The position numbers and the translations under genes were made by a program. From the NCBI GenBank assembly GCA_002296055.1, contig DBHE01000205.1, positions 1 to 14,482 on the forward strand: a stretch of DNA of 14,482 nt. The letters are read 5' to 3'. The notes beneath the pieces are model-generated. The model was given only the letters and a program-made list of their open reading frames with translations. It was not told the origin of the DNA and searched no databases. Shown one piece after another: positions 1 through 6,563 of this stretch. Source of the stretch: Pseudomonadaceae bacterium UBA836. GTDB taxonomy: Bacteria > Pseudomonadota > Gammaproteobacteria > Pseudomonadales > Pseudomonadaceae. The number at the start of each line of letters is the position of its first letter. Positions within the stretch are counted from its first letter, which is position 1.

Positions 1-336
1 ACTAAAAATGGGGGGATTACCGAGGTTCAAGGCACGTTGAATCAGCTTGCGCAGCAACTGCCGGCCATTTTGCAAGCAGTCACCCTCTTCGTGGTGTTTG
101 GGTACAATTTCTAAGCGCGTACCACAGGGTGTTTCCAGCACCCCGACGTATGAGTCCCACTTCAATGCCCTCTTGCCATCCAGCTGCAACAGGCGCGCGC
201 CATTGCGGCTAAATTGAGCGCTCAGTTCACACAGCCAATCGAACGCACTCGCCGAAACGTGAGCCAGGTCGAGCGTATTCTCCACCTGCTCAGTGGTCAG
301 ACGAGCGTACTCGCGAATGACGATAGGCTTGCTCAC
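1..336 (-). CDS. mcrC: McrC-like subunit of a McrBC-type modification-dependent restriction system (partial)
   Basis: Only the first 112 codons are inside the window; the reading frame is open to base 1. The start is GTG at 336-334, overlapping by one base the TAG stop of mcrB (338-336), so the two are probably translationally coupled. Visible residues include YVGVLETPCGTRLEIVPKHH (about 74-93) followed by GRQLLRKLIQRALNL. This 'YVGV...P.GT.LEI.PK' block and the following helix are characteristic of the N-terminal region of the McrC family (McrBC 5-methylcytosine restriction component). McrC partners the McrB GTPase ring and normally carries a C-terminal PD-(D/E)XK nuclease, which here would lie outside the window, so nuclease integrity cannot be judged. 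The family call rests on the N-terminal block plus position directly after mcrB. Confidence 0.82.
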   Translation of the reverse strand, partial: MSKPIVIREYARLTTEQVENTLDLAHVSASAFDWLCELSAQFSRNGARLLQLDGKRALKWDSYVGVLETPCGTRLEIVPKHHEEGDCLQNGRQLLRKLIQRALNLGNPPIFS

Positions 337-2918
337 TAGCCACCATTACTCAGATGCGTGATCAGCTTGCTGCCGAGCGTGCGAGTGTTCAGGTCGTTAC
401 CGTTTGCATTCTGAATGTCTATGCCAGCATCACTGGCTAGTTCACGCAGCACCGGCAACACTGGCTGCTTTAACTTGCCGTTGTGCAGAAGTTCAATCGT
501 CCCGCTCATCAGCTCCCGAAGAACAAAATCGCCGTGAGACGCCTGCCGTTTAACCTCAGGCTCTACTGCAAGGCGAGACGCGTCGATAATGCCGAGGTAA
601 GCCTCTTGGCGCTCGAACGCATCCTCATTCAACGCCCAGACACCATCAGCCAGACCCTCCCCCACATCCGGCCCAAACAATGCTATTGCCTGGCCGCTCT
701 TCTGCTGGATAAAGCGGTCGCCAGCTGCCTTCCGATGGTCGTTCAGTACCCAGCCAATGCGTTGCCAGTCTTCGAAGAAATACTCCTGGAGTAGCGGGAG
801 TATTTGGTTGCGGAAAATATTCGCAAGCCGATCTATCGTCGAATCATCCGCCAAAGGCATAAAGTAGGCGTGTCCCAGGCAGTGGTCTCGATCAAGCAGC
901 ACTTCAATGCGCTGATTCATGACCCGCAGCAACTGCCCCACATTCACACCCGCCACCGTTACATCATCCAGCAACTCTGGCCGGGGCGGCATTTCCTTGA
1001 ACACAAAACGACGACGCAGGGCGATATCTAGCCCAGCCAACGAGCGGTCGGTAGTGTTCATTGTTCCGATGATGTAGAGGTTATCCGGCACCGTGAATCG
1101 CGTCTGAGAGTAAGGCAGCACGATGGGCAACGCCTCGGGTCTACCGGCTCGCTTACTCTCTTCGATCAACGTGATCAGCTCACCAAAGATGCGAGAAACG
1201 CTGCCCCGGTTGATCTCATCAATGATCAGTACCCGAGCGTCATTCTCCGCACTCCCCTCCGAAGCACTGGCGCCCAGCAAGCGCTCAAGCTTCTCCTGAT
1301 TGAGGGTCGGAGCGCGTAGTTCGTAGAGTGTCATTTGGCTGAACTGCGCATTCAGCAGCTCCGAGTGTGGCAAGGAAGGCTGGTAATGCCGCAGCCACCT
1401 CACCGGCCGCATTTGCGAGTAATCCGCATCAAATTCGCTATGCGGCTTGAACTGGTAATCCCCTGTCACTTCACCGATAGCCCGAAACTTGAAGTTCCCG
1501 TCCGACACAACAATCAGGTCACCGACCTTCATCTTGGCCACAAATGCAGTCACGCTGGTGATACCGTAATCCGTTCCAGGATTGCCTGGTACAACACCTT
1601 CCTCGGCAAAACGCTCCTGCACCTGCTGCCGGTTGGTGCAGCCCGCAAAATTGATACCGCCGCCATAGCCCAGCAGCGCATACCCCCCATTGATGCACTC
1701 CTGAAAAATGCTGGCATCATCACCCAAGGTATTGCCCAACGACATTTTCCACACTCGCCGCTGACCGACCTCAGAAGGTGCCTCAGCGTGTCGAGTCACC
1801 TTGGACGCAGCAGCCTCACAGAGTGACTTAAATACCCCATCCACCACGTCATAACGCAACTGGCCAGTTGTCTCATCCGTGCGAGCGCGCAGACCTTCCA
1901 CAAAGTCCTCATAGCTGAAGCTCTGATGAAAGGTCACAAAGCGGATACGCTCCTTGTCAACAAGCTCATCGAACGCCTCTTTCAAGCGTTTGCGCGAGTC
2001 GGGGTCGTCACCACTGTTCTGCTCCCAAAGCTGCGGCGCCAGAATCTTCAGCGCTTCGTTGATGGTGTTGTAGGTCTTGCCGGTACCGGGCGGGCCGAAC
2101 AGAATTTGGTTCAAAGGGACCGTGTTCATGCTCCTATCCTCCGATCTGACGAGAGACTCTTCACCTGTCGGTGCTTCCTGATCATCTGCTTGCTCTATCT
2201 CTGCCGACATGTAGTCCTCCACACGCCTCGCGTTGCCGTCATTCAGCGCGCGGCTAAACACCGATCCAAGTACGGCATCCAACTGCCCCAACCAGTCTTG
2301 AACTTGCTCTACTGAAGCCGTCTCGACGCCGTTGAAACGGGCAAGGCCTGAGCTCTCTTGGCCCATTTGCTTGAGCTGCTTGTGCAGAGCACCATTGTGC
2401 TGCAACCCACACCGGATACCATTAGCACGAACAAGGAGCACCACGGCGATGCCCTTAGCGCGAGTGCCCGGTTCCTTATTGCCGAAGCCCAGGTAAATAT
2501 CTTTCGCGTTTTTGCGCCGTAAGGGATAAACATCAGCACTGGGATAACGTTTGCATATCGACTCGGCGACGTGTCGCACCTGCTCGCGGACCACGGCATC
2601 GCCCGGTCTTTCGACACACACGCGGTCAAGCACGGCCTCACTGACCACAGCCTGGCGCTCGGTTTGATAAACAAACCACTGCCGCAGTCCGCTGTGCACG
2701 TTATTGCTATTGCTCGCACCGATTTCGGCGTGTTCACCGCCCGAACCGTACTGAGTACAAAGTCGAGCGAGCTCAGCCAGGTCCAGAATTGCAAACACAT
2801 CCCGGCCGTAGTGCCTGGAAACCGTATTTACGCCACTCACATAATTGCTGACGGTATTGGCTGACTTGCCCGCAGCAATCATCCAGTTCTTGAATGCTTG
2901 GGTGTTGCTGTCGCTCAC
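336..2918 (-). CDS. mcrB: McrB-like AAA+ GTPase of a modification-dependent restriction system
   Basis: The 860-residue product has the signatures of the McrB AAA+ motor: Walker A GPPGTGKT (275-282), the block RFVTFHQSFSYEDFVEGLR (326-344), Walker B VLIIDEIN (563-570), sensor GTMNTTDRS (618-626) and an arginine-rich LRRRF (634-638). McrB forms a GTP-driven ring that reads modified DNA and activates McrC for cleavage. About 160 residues (roughly 385-545) are inserted between the Walker A region and Walker B; they contain GDLIVVSD and FRAIGEVTGDYQF and look like a PUA/EVE-type base-reader domain (inference). Residues 1-125 resemble the SAM-like core-binding domain of tyrosine recombinases. Residues 135-225 and the C-terminal 60 are not recognised. 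The GTG start (2918-2916) overlaps the hsdS stop by 4 bases (GTGA), and the stop overlaps mcrC. The protein is longer than E. coli McrB (about 460 residues) because of the extra N-terminal and inserted domains. Confidence 0.88.
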   Translation of the reverse strand: MSDSNTQAFKNWMIAAGKSANTVSNYVSGVNTVSRHYGRDVFAILDLAELARLCTQYGSGGEHAEIGASNSNNVHSGLRQWFVYQTERQAVVSEAVLDRVCVERPGDAVVREQVRHVAESICKRYPSADVYPLRRKNAKDIYLGFGNKEPGTRAKGIAVVLLVRANGIRCGLQHNGALHKQLKQMGQESSGLARFNGVETASVEQVQDWLGQLDAVLGSVFSRALNDGNARRVEDYMSAEIEQADDQEAPTGEESLVRSEDRSMNTVPLNQILFGPPGTGKTYNTINEALKILAPQLWEQNSGDDPDSRKRLKEAFDELVDKERIRFVTFHQSFSYEDFVEGLRARTDETTGQLRYDVVDGVFKSLCEAAASKVTRHAEAPSEVGQRRVWKMSLGNTLGDDASIFQECINGGYALLGYGGGINFAGCTNRQQVQERFAEEGVVPGNPGTDYGITSVTAFVAKMKVGDLIVVSDGNFKFRAIGEVTGDYQFKPHSEFDADYSQMRPVRWLRHYQPSLPHSELLNAQFSQMTLYELRAPTLNQEKLERLLGASASEGSAENDARVLIIDEINRGSVSRIFGELITLIEESKRAGRPEALPIVLPYSQTRFTVPDNLYIIGTMNTTDRSLAGLDIALRRRFVFKEMPPRPELLDDVTVAGVNVGQLLRVMNQRIEVLLDRDHCLGHAYFMPLADDSTIDRLANIFRNQILPLLQEYFFEDWQRIGWVLNDHRKAAGDRFIQQKSGQAIALFGPDVGEGLADGVWALNEDAFERQEAYLGIIDASRLAVEPEVKRQASHGDFVLRELMSGTIELLHNGKLKQPVLPVLRELASDAGIDIQNANGNDLNTRTLGSKLITHLSNGG
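2127..2142 (-). promoter_or_regulatory. Internal ribosome binding site and ATG within mcrB (putative short McrB form)
   Basis: Read on the minus strand, GGAGG (2142-2138) lies exactly 8 bases before an in-frame ATG (2129-2127), with a second AGGAG closer in. The ATG is codon 264, ten residues before the Walker A loop, and would give a 597-residue protein containing only the AAA+ core, inserted domain and C-terminus (CDS 336-2129). E. coli McrB is known to be made as a long and an N-terminally truncated form from an internal start, so the arrangement has a precedent. Use of this start is inferred. Confidence 0.6.
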
Positions 2919-4285
2919 AGGGCTTTCTCCATCAGGGACTCGGCTTCAGGCAGGCGCAGCTGACCGGAGATCAGGCGAGGTAAGAGGGTGTCACGGAGTT
3001 GGGTGAGAGTTTGGGCTTGTTGCCGGTTCGCATGCACCCTCTCAAAAAGAGGTTTTGCTAACTCGGCAAAAGCCTTGAGGACGGGCTTATCTGCAATCGG
3101 TATTTTGACCAGTAATACCTGATCTGGCTTAACGCGCTGATGACTATTCGAGGTTCCCGTCACCAACTGGCAGAGCTGTTGCTGAAACTCGGCAGCCACA
3201 AACAAACAATAGATTAGCTCTTTGGACACACCTTCCTGCGGCGAGTAAGCCAGAAACTCTGTTGAGCAGACAGCATTGGCTCCATGGTTAACTGGCAGCC
3301 ATACACGCGGTATGTGGGGATTGAGCTTCGACAGCAGCACAGCCTCATCTGGCAAGGGGGTTTTGTTGCTTTTGATCTGCTGACCAAGCTCAAAAACCGG
3401 GGCTTGATCACTGTCGAACGCGGGCAAACTGTAGTGCTCGAAAAGCACCTCAGGAGAGGCCAAAGGGTTCACAGAGCCCTTCTTTTGATTTGCCAAGTCA
3501 CCGACACACCCGATGCTCCACCCCTTCGGCACCAACCCCAGTTCGGACTCTTCAAAGCTATCGGGAAACAGGGCGGCGGTGGTGGCGTCCATGGCCGCTT
3601 TCGGCATCCTGCCTTCAGCGGCACTCATACATCCCTGTATAGCGCCTTCCGGCTGGCGGCCTTCGGCCTTGGCGCGCACGGGGTCGAAATCGATGAACCA
3701 GGATTTGAATAGCGCCTGGGCGATGGCTTCCAGGGTGGTGTTGGTTTCGCGTAGCAGGGTGATGCGGTCGTCGAGGGCACCTAGCAAAGACGCAATACCC
3801 AGCTGTACTTCCAGTGGTGGGCATGGCACAGCTATCTGTTCAATTCGAAAAAGAGCTAACTTTGGCTGGGTTGAACCTACCGCAAGGGACCTTATCTCAG
3901 CCTGACCAACTTCTGAGCGCAAAAAATAACCTAGGTAGTCGCGATTTATAAGTGAGCTATCAATTTCGCAGATTTTTGCTGCATTCTCCGTCAGGTTCGC
4001 TCCGCTCAAATCTGGTGGGACAGTGCCAACCAGCCCAATAGTCCCAACGATTGAAATGTATAAATCTTTCGATGAAATCACATACCGAGAGATTGCTGGG
4101 AAAACCTCATTAGGCACGTATTGGAGATTAGACCTATCGATTGATCCATCTTTGAAATCGACAATTCTTAGATACGGATGGTCCGTCCGATAGGAAACCA
4201 GCGGGGTTCCAGAAGGCATACGCTTCCCACCCTTTATCTTCGCAAACTCACCCAGTTTTAAATTCATGACATGATCAGAACTCAT
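2915..4285 (-). CDS. hsdS: Type I restriction-modification specificity subunit HsdS
   Basis: The 456-residue protein has the usual two-half layout. The first target recognition domain is about 8-155, the central conserved helix 156-205 ([20 protein letters not shown] through [20 protein letters not shown]), the second recognition domain about 250-400, and the closing helix about 401-446 ([20 protein letters not shown] through [16 protein letters not shown]). HsdS sets the bipartite DNA target for the M2S methylase and, with HsdR, the nuclease. The ATG at 4285 overlaps the end of hsdM by 11 bases; a purine-rich GGGGGG/GGGG stretch precedes it. Two oddities are visible. The first recognition domain (about 3830-4260) is clearly richer in A+T than the rest of the operon, as expected of an exchanged cassette. 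The linker after EGRQPEG contains an extra 17 residues (215-231, [17 protein letters not shown]) that the family's usual 'EGRQPEGMDA.TAALFP' linker lacks, encoded by a hairpin-rich repeat. Confidence 0.95.
   Translation of the reverse strand: MSSDHVMNLKLGEFAKIKGGKRMPSGTPLVSYRTDHPYLRIVDFKDGSIDRSNLQYVPNEVFPAISRYVISSKDLYISIVGTIGLVGTVPPDLSGANLTENAAKICEIDSSLINRDYLGYFLRSEVGQAEIRSLAVGSTQPKLALFRIEQIAVPCPPLEVQLGIASLLGALDDRITLLRETNTTLEAIAQALFKSWFIDFDPVRAKAEGRQPEGAIQGCMSAAEGRMPKAAMDATTAALFPDSFEESELGLVPKGWSIGCVGDLANQKKGSVNPLASPEVLFEHYSLPAFDSDQAPVFELGQQIKSNKTPLPDEAVLLSKLNPHIPRVWLPVNHGANAVCSTEFLAYSPQEGVSKELIYCLFVAAEFQQQLCQLVTGTSNSHQRVKPDQVLLVKIPIADKPVLKAFAELAKPLFERVHANRQQAQTLTQLRDTLLPRLISGQLRLPEAESLMEKAL
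3584..3640 (-). repeat. GGA-hairpin repeat inserted in frame in hsdS
   Basis: Three short inverted repeats follow one another on the minus (transcribed) strand: ATACA-GGGA-TGTAT (3640-3627), GGC-AGGAT-GCC (3613-3603) and GGC-CATGGAC-GCC (3596-3584). Each places GGA in or beside its loop. The first contains ATACAGGGATGT, a full match to the CsrA/RsmA consensus RUACARGGAUGU; the third contains CATGGACG, matching the pseudomonad CANGGAYG motif. The block coincides with the extra residues of the HsdS linker, so it looks like an inserted member of a dispersed repeat family. RsmA/CsrA binding is an inference. Confidence 0.55.
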
Positions 4286-6188
4286 ACCCCAGCCCCCCTA
4301 GCTTCTGCCGGATCAACTGATCGAGTTCTGCTCCCTTCTGCATCTGCGCGCCCAACTGCTTGGTCAGCCGCTGCATTTTTTCGGCAAAGGCTTCGTCGTC
4401 GTCTTCCACCTCTTCGGCACCGACATAGCGGCCCGGCGTAAGTACATGACCGTGCTCAGCGATTTCGGCAAGGGTGACGCTGCGGCAGAAGCCGGGGATG
4501 TCCTCGTAGGGCTCGACTAGATTCCCGCCTTCGCGGGAATGACGGGAGGTGGAGTCCGGCGCATCGAGGGTTTCGCCGCGCCAGGCGGCGACAGTCTCTG
4601 CGATGCGTTCGATATCGGCATCGGTCAGCTCAATCTGTACGCGGCTGACGCTGGTGCCGAGTTTGCGGGCATCAATAAACAGCACCTGCCCGCTGCGGTC
4701 GACGCCGCCGGGGCTTTGGCTATGACGTTTGTCCTTAGCGAGAAACCACAGGCAGGCGGGAATCTGGGTATTGAAGAACAGCTGACCGGGCAGCGCGACC
4801 ATCACTTCCACCACATCGGCCTCGACCATGGCGCGGCGGATATCGCCTTCGCTATTCTGGCTGGAGCTCATGGAGCCGTTGGCTAGTACGATACCGGCGC
4901 GGCCACTGGGCTTGAGGTGATACAGCATGTGTTGCAGCCAGGCGTAGTTGGCATTGCCCTGCGGCGGTGTGCCGAAAACCCAGCGCGGGTCCCCTTCCAG
5001 ACTGCCGTGCCACCAGTCGCTGATATTGAACGGCGGGTTGGCCAATACAAAGTCGGCACGCAGGTCAGTGTGCTGATTGCGGATAAATGTATCCGCCGGC
5101 TCCTTGCCAAGGTTGAAGTCGATACCACGAATGGCCAGGTTCATCGCCGCCAAACGCCAGGTTGTGGGGTTGGACTCCTGGCCGTAGATGGACACATCGC
5201 CCAGCTTGCCGCCGTGAGCCTCGATGAACTTCTCGGACTGCACAAACATGCCGCCCGAGCCGCAGCAAGGGTCGTAGACCTTGCCGTGGTGAGGGTTGAG
5301 CACCGCCACCAGGGTTTTCACAATGCTGGCCGGCGTATAGAACTGCCCACCCTTCTTGCCTTCGGCACTGGCGAACTGGCCGAGGAAGTATTCGTACACC
5401 TGCCCCAACAGATCGCGCGCCTTGCCGGTGTCGTCACCAAAGCCGATGGTGGATACCAGATCCACCAGCTCACCCAGCTTGCCATCCGGCAGTTGGGCGC
5501 GGGCGTAGCGCTTGTCCAAGATATTCTTCAGGCGCGGGTTTTCTGCCTCAATGGCCGCTAGCGCATCATCAATACGCTTGCCGATGTCCGCCTGCTTGGC
5601 AGCTGAGCGGATCGACTCCCAGCGCGCCACTTCCGGCACCCAGAACACGTTGACCTCGCGATAGTAATCGCGGTCTTCCAGCTCGGCGGCCAGCAACTCG
5701 GGGTCGTCATCACCCAGATAGTAGTCATCGCTTTCATCGGTCAGCTTGCGCTCCAACTCGGCGCGGCGGCTGGCGAAGCTGTCGGAAATGTACTTGAGGA
5801 AGATCAGCCCAAGCACGATGTGCTTGTACTCGGCGGCATCCATATTAGCGCGCAGCTTGTCGGCGGTCGCCCAGAGGGTCTTCTTCAGGTCATCCATGCT
5901 GCTGACAGCGGCTTTCTCGGCGCTGTGCGCCGGTTTCTTTACTGCCGCAGGCTTCGCAGCCACAGCGCTGCCATCGGCCTCACTGCGCTTGACCGAACCA
6001 CCACGCCCTCGTCCTTTCTGCAGCACACCCTGCGCAATCAACGCATCACGCGCATCGACAAATGCATCCTGAGAAAGATCGGGAAAGGCAGCACTCAACT
6101 GCTCGAACAACGACTGGTTGCCAATGCTGGAACCATCGACCGGCACCAAAGCCAACAGCGACTGCGACAGGCGGGCCTGATCATGCAT
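4275..6188 (-). CDS. hsdM: Type I restriction-modification DNA adenine methyltransferase subunit HsdM
   Basis: The 637-residue protein is an N6-adenine methyltransferase. It has a basic, Ala/Pro/Lys-linked N-terminal winged-helix-like segment (about 5-65), an HsdM N-terminal helical domain (about 97-230, from [20 protein letters not shown]), the GQFYTP box (281-286), SAM-binding motif DPCCGSGGM (306-314) and catalytic motif NPPF (384-387). The C-terminus has the family's [12 protein letters not shown] and [10 protein letters not shown] blocks. It transfers methyl groups to adenine within the target selected by HsdS. I place the start at ATG 6188-6186 because AGGAG sits 7 bases upstream; the frame extends 14 codons further to a TTG with no good ribosome site. 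It is the first gene of the hsdM-hsdS-mcrB-mcrC operon. Residues 548-558 ([11 protein letters not shown]) are encoded by a dispersed-type palindromic repeat inserted in frame between the WRGE and YEDIPGFC blocks, in a surface linker. Confidence 0.95.
   Translation of the reverse strand: MHDQARLSQSLLALVPVDGSSIGNQSLFEQLSAAFPDLSQDAFVDARDALIAQGVLQKGRGRGGSVKRSEADGSAVAAKPAAVKKPAHSAEKAAVSSMDDLKKTLWATADKLRANMDAAEYKHIVLGLIFLKYISDSFASRRAELERKLTDESDDYYLGDDDPELLAAELEDRDYYREVNVFWVPEVARWESIRSAAKQADIGKRIDDALAAIEAENPRLKNILDKRYARAQLPDGKLGELVDLVSTIGFGDDTGKARDLLGQVYEYFLGQFASAEGKKGGQFYTPASIVKTLVAVLNPHHGKVYDPCCGSGGMFVQSEKFIEAHGGKLGDVSIYGQESNPTTWRLAAMNLAIRGIDFNLGKEPADTFIRNQHTDLRADFVLANPPFNISDWWHGSLEGDPRWVFGTPPQGNANYAWLQHMLYHLKPSGRAGIVLANGSMSSSQNSEGDIRRAMVEADVVEVMVALPGQLFFNTQIPACLWFLAKDKRHSQSPGGVDRSGQVLFIDARKLGTSVSRVQIELTDADIERIAETVAAWRGETLDAPDSTSRHSREGGNLVEPYEDIPGFCRSVTLAEIAEHGHVLTPGRYVGAEEVEDDDEAFAEKMQRLTKQLGAQMQKGAELDQLIRQKLGGLGYEF
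4521..4540. repeat. dRS3-like palindromic repeat inside hsdM
   Basis: ATTCCCGC (4521-4528) and GCGGGAAT (4533-4540) form a perfect 8-base inverted repeat around a CTTC loop, followed by GACGGG. The ATTCCC-N8-GGGAAT form is that of the dispersed repeat known as dRS3 in Neisseria and seen widely in other proteobacteria, where in-frame copies give the peptide RHSREGGN. Here it is translated within HsdM and keeps the frame open. It could serve as a target for other repeats or phages; that is not visible here. Confidence 0.75.
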
Positions 6189-6283
6189 AACGAAACTCCT
6201 GCAAGCCACGCTACGGCGGCCTTGAAACAACGCGGATTACCGGAGGCAAGCAGGGAGGAAGAGCGAAGCAGGCAGCATCACGC

Positions 6284-6450
6284 GGTCCATCCCTGATGAC
6301 CTGCGGCGAAGTGTGATGGCCATCACTTTAGCCAGCGACAGTCACGGGGTAAAGCGGTTGTTGTCTCCCGCAGTGTTTTTGCCGGAGACGCTGAAACAGA
6401 GTCGGTCATCCATGACCAAGGGGTTCCATCCCTGCCCACTCCAAGCGGGC
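6284..6450 (-). repeat. GGA-loop hairpin cluster in the hsdM leader (possible RsmA/CsrA target)
   Basis: On the minus strand, which is the hsdM sense strand, four GGA-containing structures can be drawn: GCCCGC-TTGGA-GTGGGC (6450-6434), the adjoining CAGGGATG at 6435-6428, GGTCA-TGGA-TGACC (6417-6404), and GGTC-ATCAGGGATG-GACC (6301-6284). Three contain CANGGAYG (CAGGGATG twice, CATGGATG once), the RsmA/CsrA recognition pattern in pseudomonads. The hsdM Shine-Dalgarno site itself reads CAGGAG. The pattern is the same in kind as the hairpins inserted in hsdS. Binding is inferred, and whether all of it is transcribed depends on which promoter is used. Confidence 0.5.
6325..6353 (-). promoter_or_regulatory. 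Candidate sigma-70 promoter for hsdM
   Basis: On the minus strand, TTTACC (6353-6348) and TAAAGT (6330-6325) are separated by 17 bases, each matching 4 of 6 consensus positions. The palindrome GTGATGGCCATCAC (6313-6326) overlaps the downstream end of the -10 element, where an operator might lie. A second, weaker possibility is TTGACC (6510-6505) with TATTGG 15 bases on, which falls inside the shared 25-base element. The sequence alone does not choose between them. Confidence 0.3.
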
Positions 6451-6499
6451 ACAGTTGGATGATATGTCGCGTTAGCTGACAGACCAATAATGGTCATGC

Positions 6500-6524
6500 A
6501 TACAGGTCAAGTTTTCAGGCAGGT
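6500..6524 (+). promoter_or_regulatory. Putative WYL-regulator operator upstream of hsdM
   Basis: This 25-base element matches 21 of 25 positions at 11843-11867, in the promoter region of the WYL regulator gene. The invariant parts are ATACAGGT, AAGTTTTC and a second CAGGT, so the two CAGGT half sites are 17 bases apart in both copies. On the opposite strand it includes TTGACC, a -35-like box pointing towards hsdM. The inverted repeat GACCA-ATAA-TGGTC (6482-6495) lies beside it. The identity is seen directly; the operator role and the identity of the binding protein are inferred. Confidence 0.65.
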
Positions 6525-6563
6525 CTGACGTAATTCGCCTAAGCAGACAGGGCACTAGTTACC

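Larger units (their letters stand above)
6189..6563. other. Non-coding region between the PLD-helicase gene and hsdM
   Basis: These 375 bases contain no convincing gene. Going from the helicase end towards hsdM they hold the 25-base element shared with the WYL promoter (6500-6524), the inverted repeat GACCA-ATAA-TGGTC (6482-6495), a set of GGA-containing hairpins (6284-6450), the inverted repeat GTCTCC/GGAGAC with a 15-base loop (6363-6389), a perfect 14-base palindrome GTGATGGCCATCAC (6313-6326), and the hsdM ribosome site. The 10-mer TCCATCCCTG occurs twice, at 6286-6295 and 6425-6434, bracketing the hairpin-rich segment. No rho-independent terminator is seen after the helicase stop, so read-through into hsdM is possible. 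Confidence 0.7.

Noticed and set aside
6189..6230. TTG start of hsdM at 6230
   Set aside because: No ribosome site precedes it, whereas the ATG at 6188 has AGGAG at good spacing.
6363..6389. GTCTCC/GGAGAC inverted repeat as a terminator of the helicase transcript
   Set aside because: The loop is 15 bases, the stem only 6, and no T run follows on the minus strand.
6342..6413. A 23-codon ORF (MDDRLCFSVS...) in the hsdM leader as a leader peptide
   Set aside because: It has no convincing ribosome site and overlaps the hairpins that better explain the sequence.
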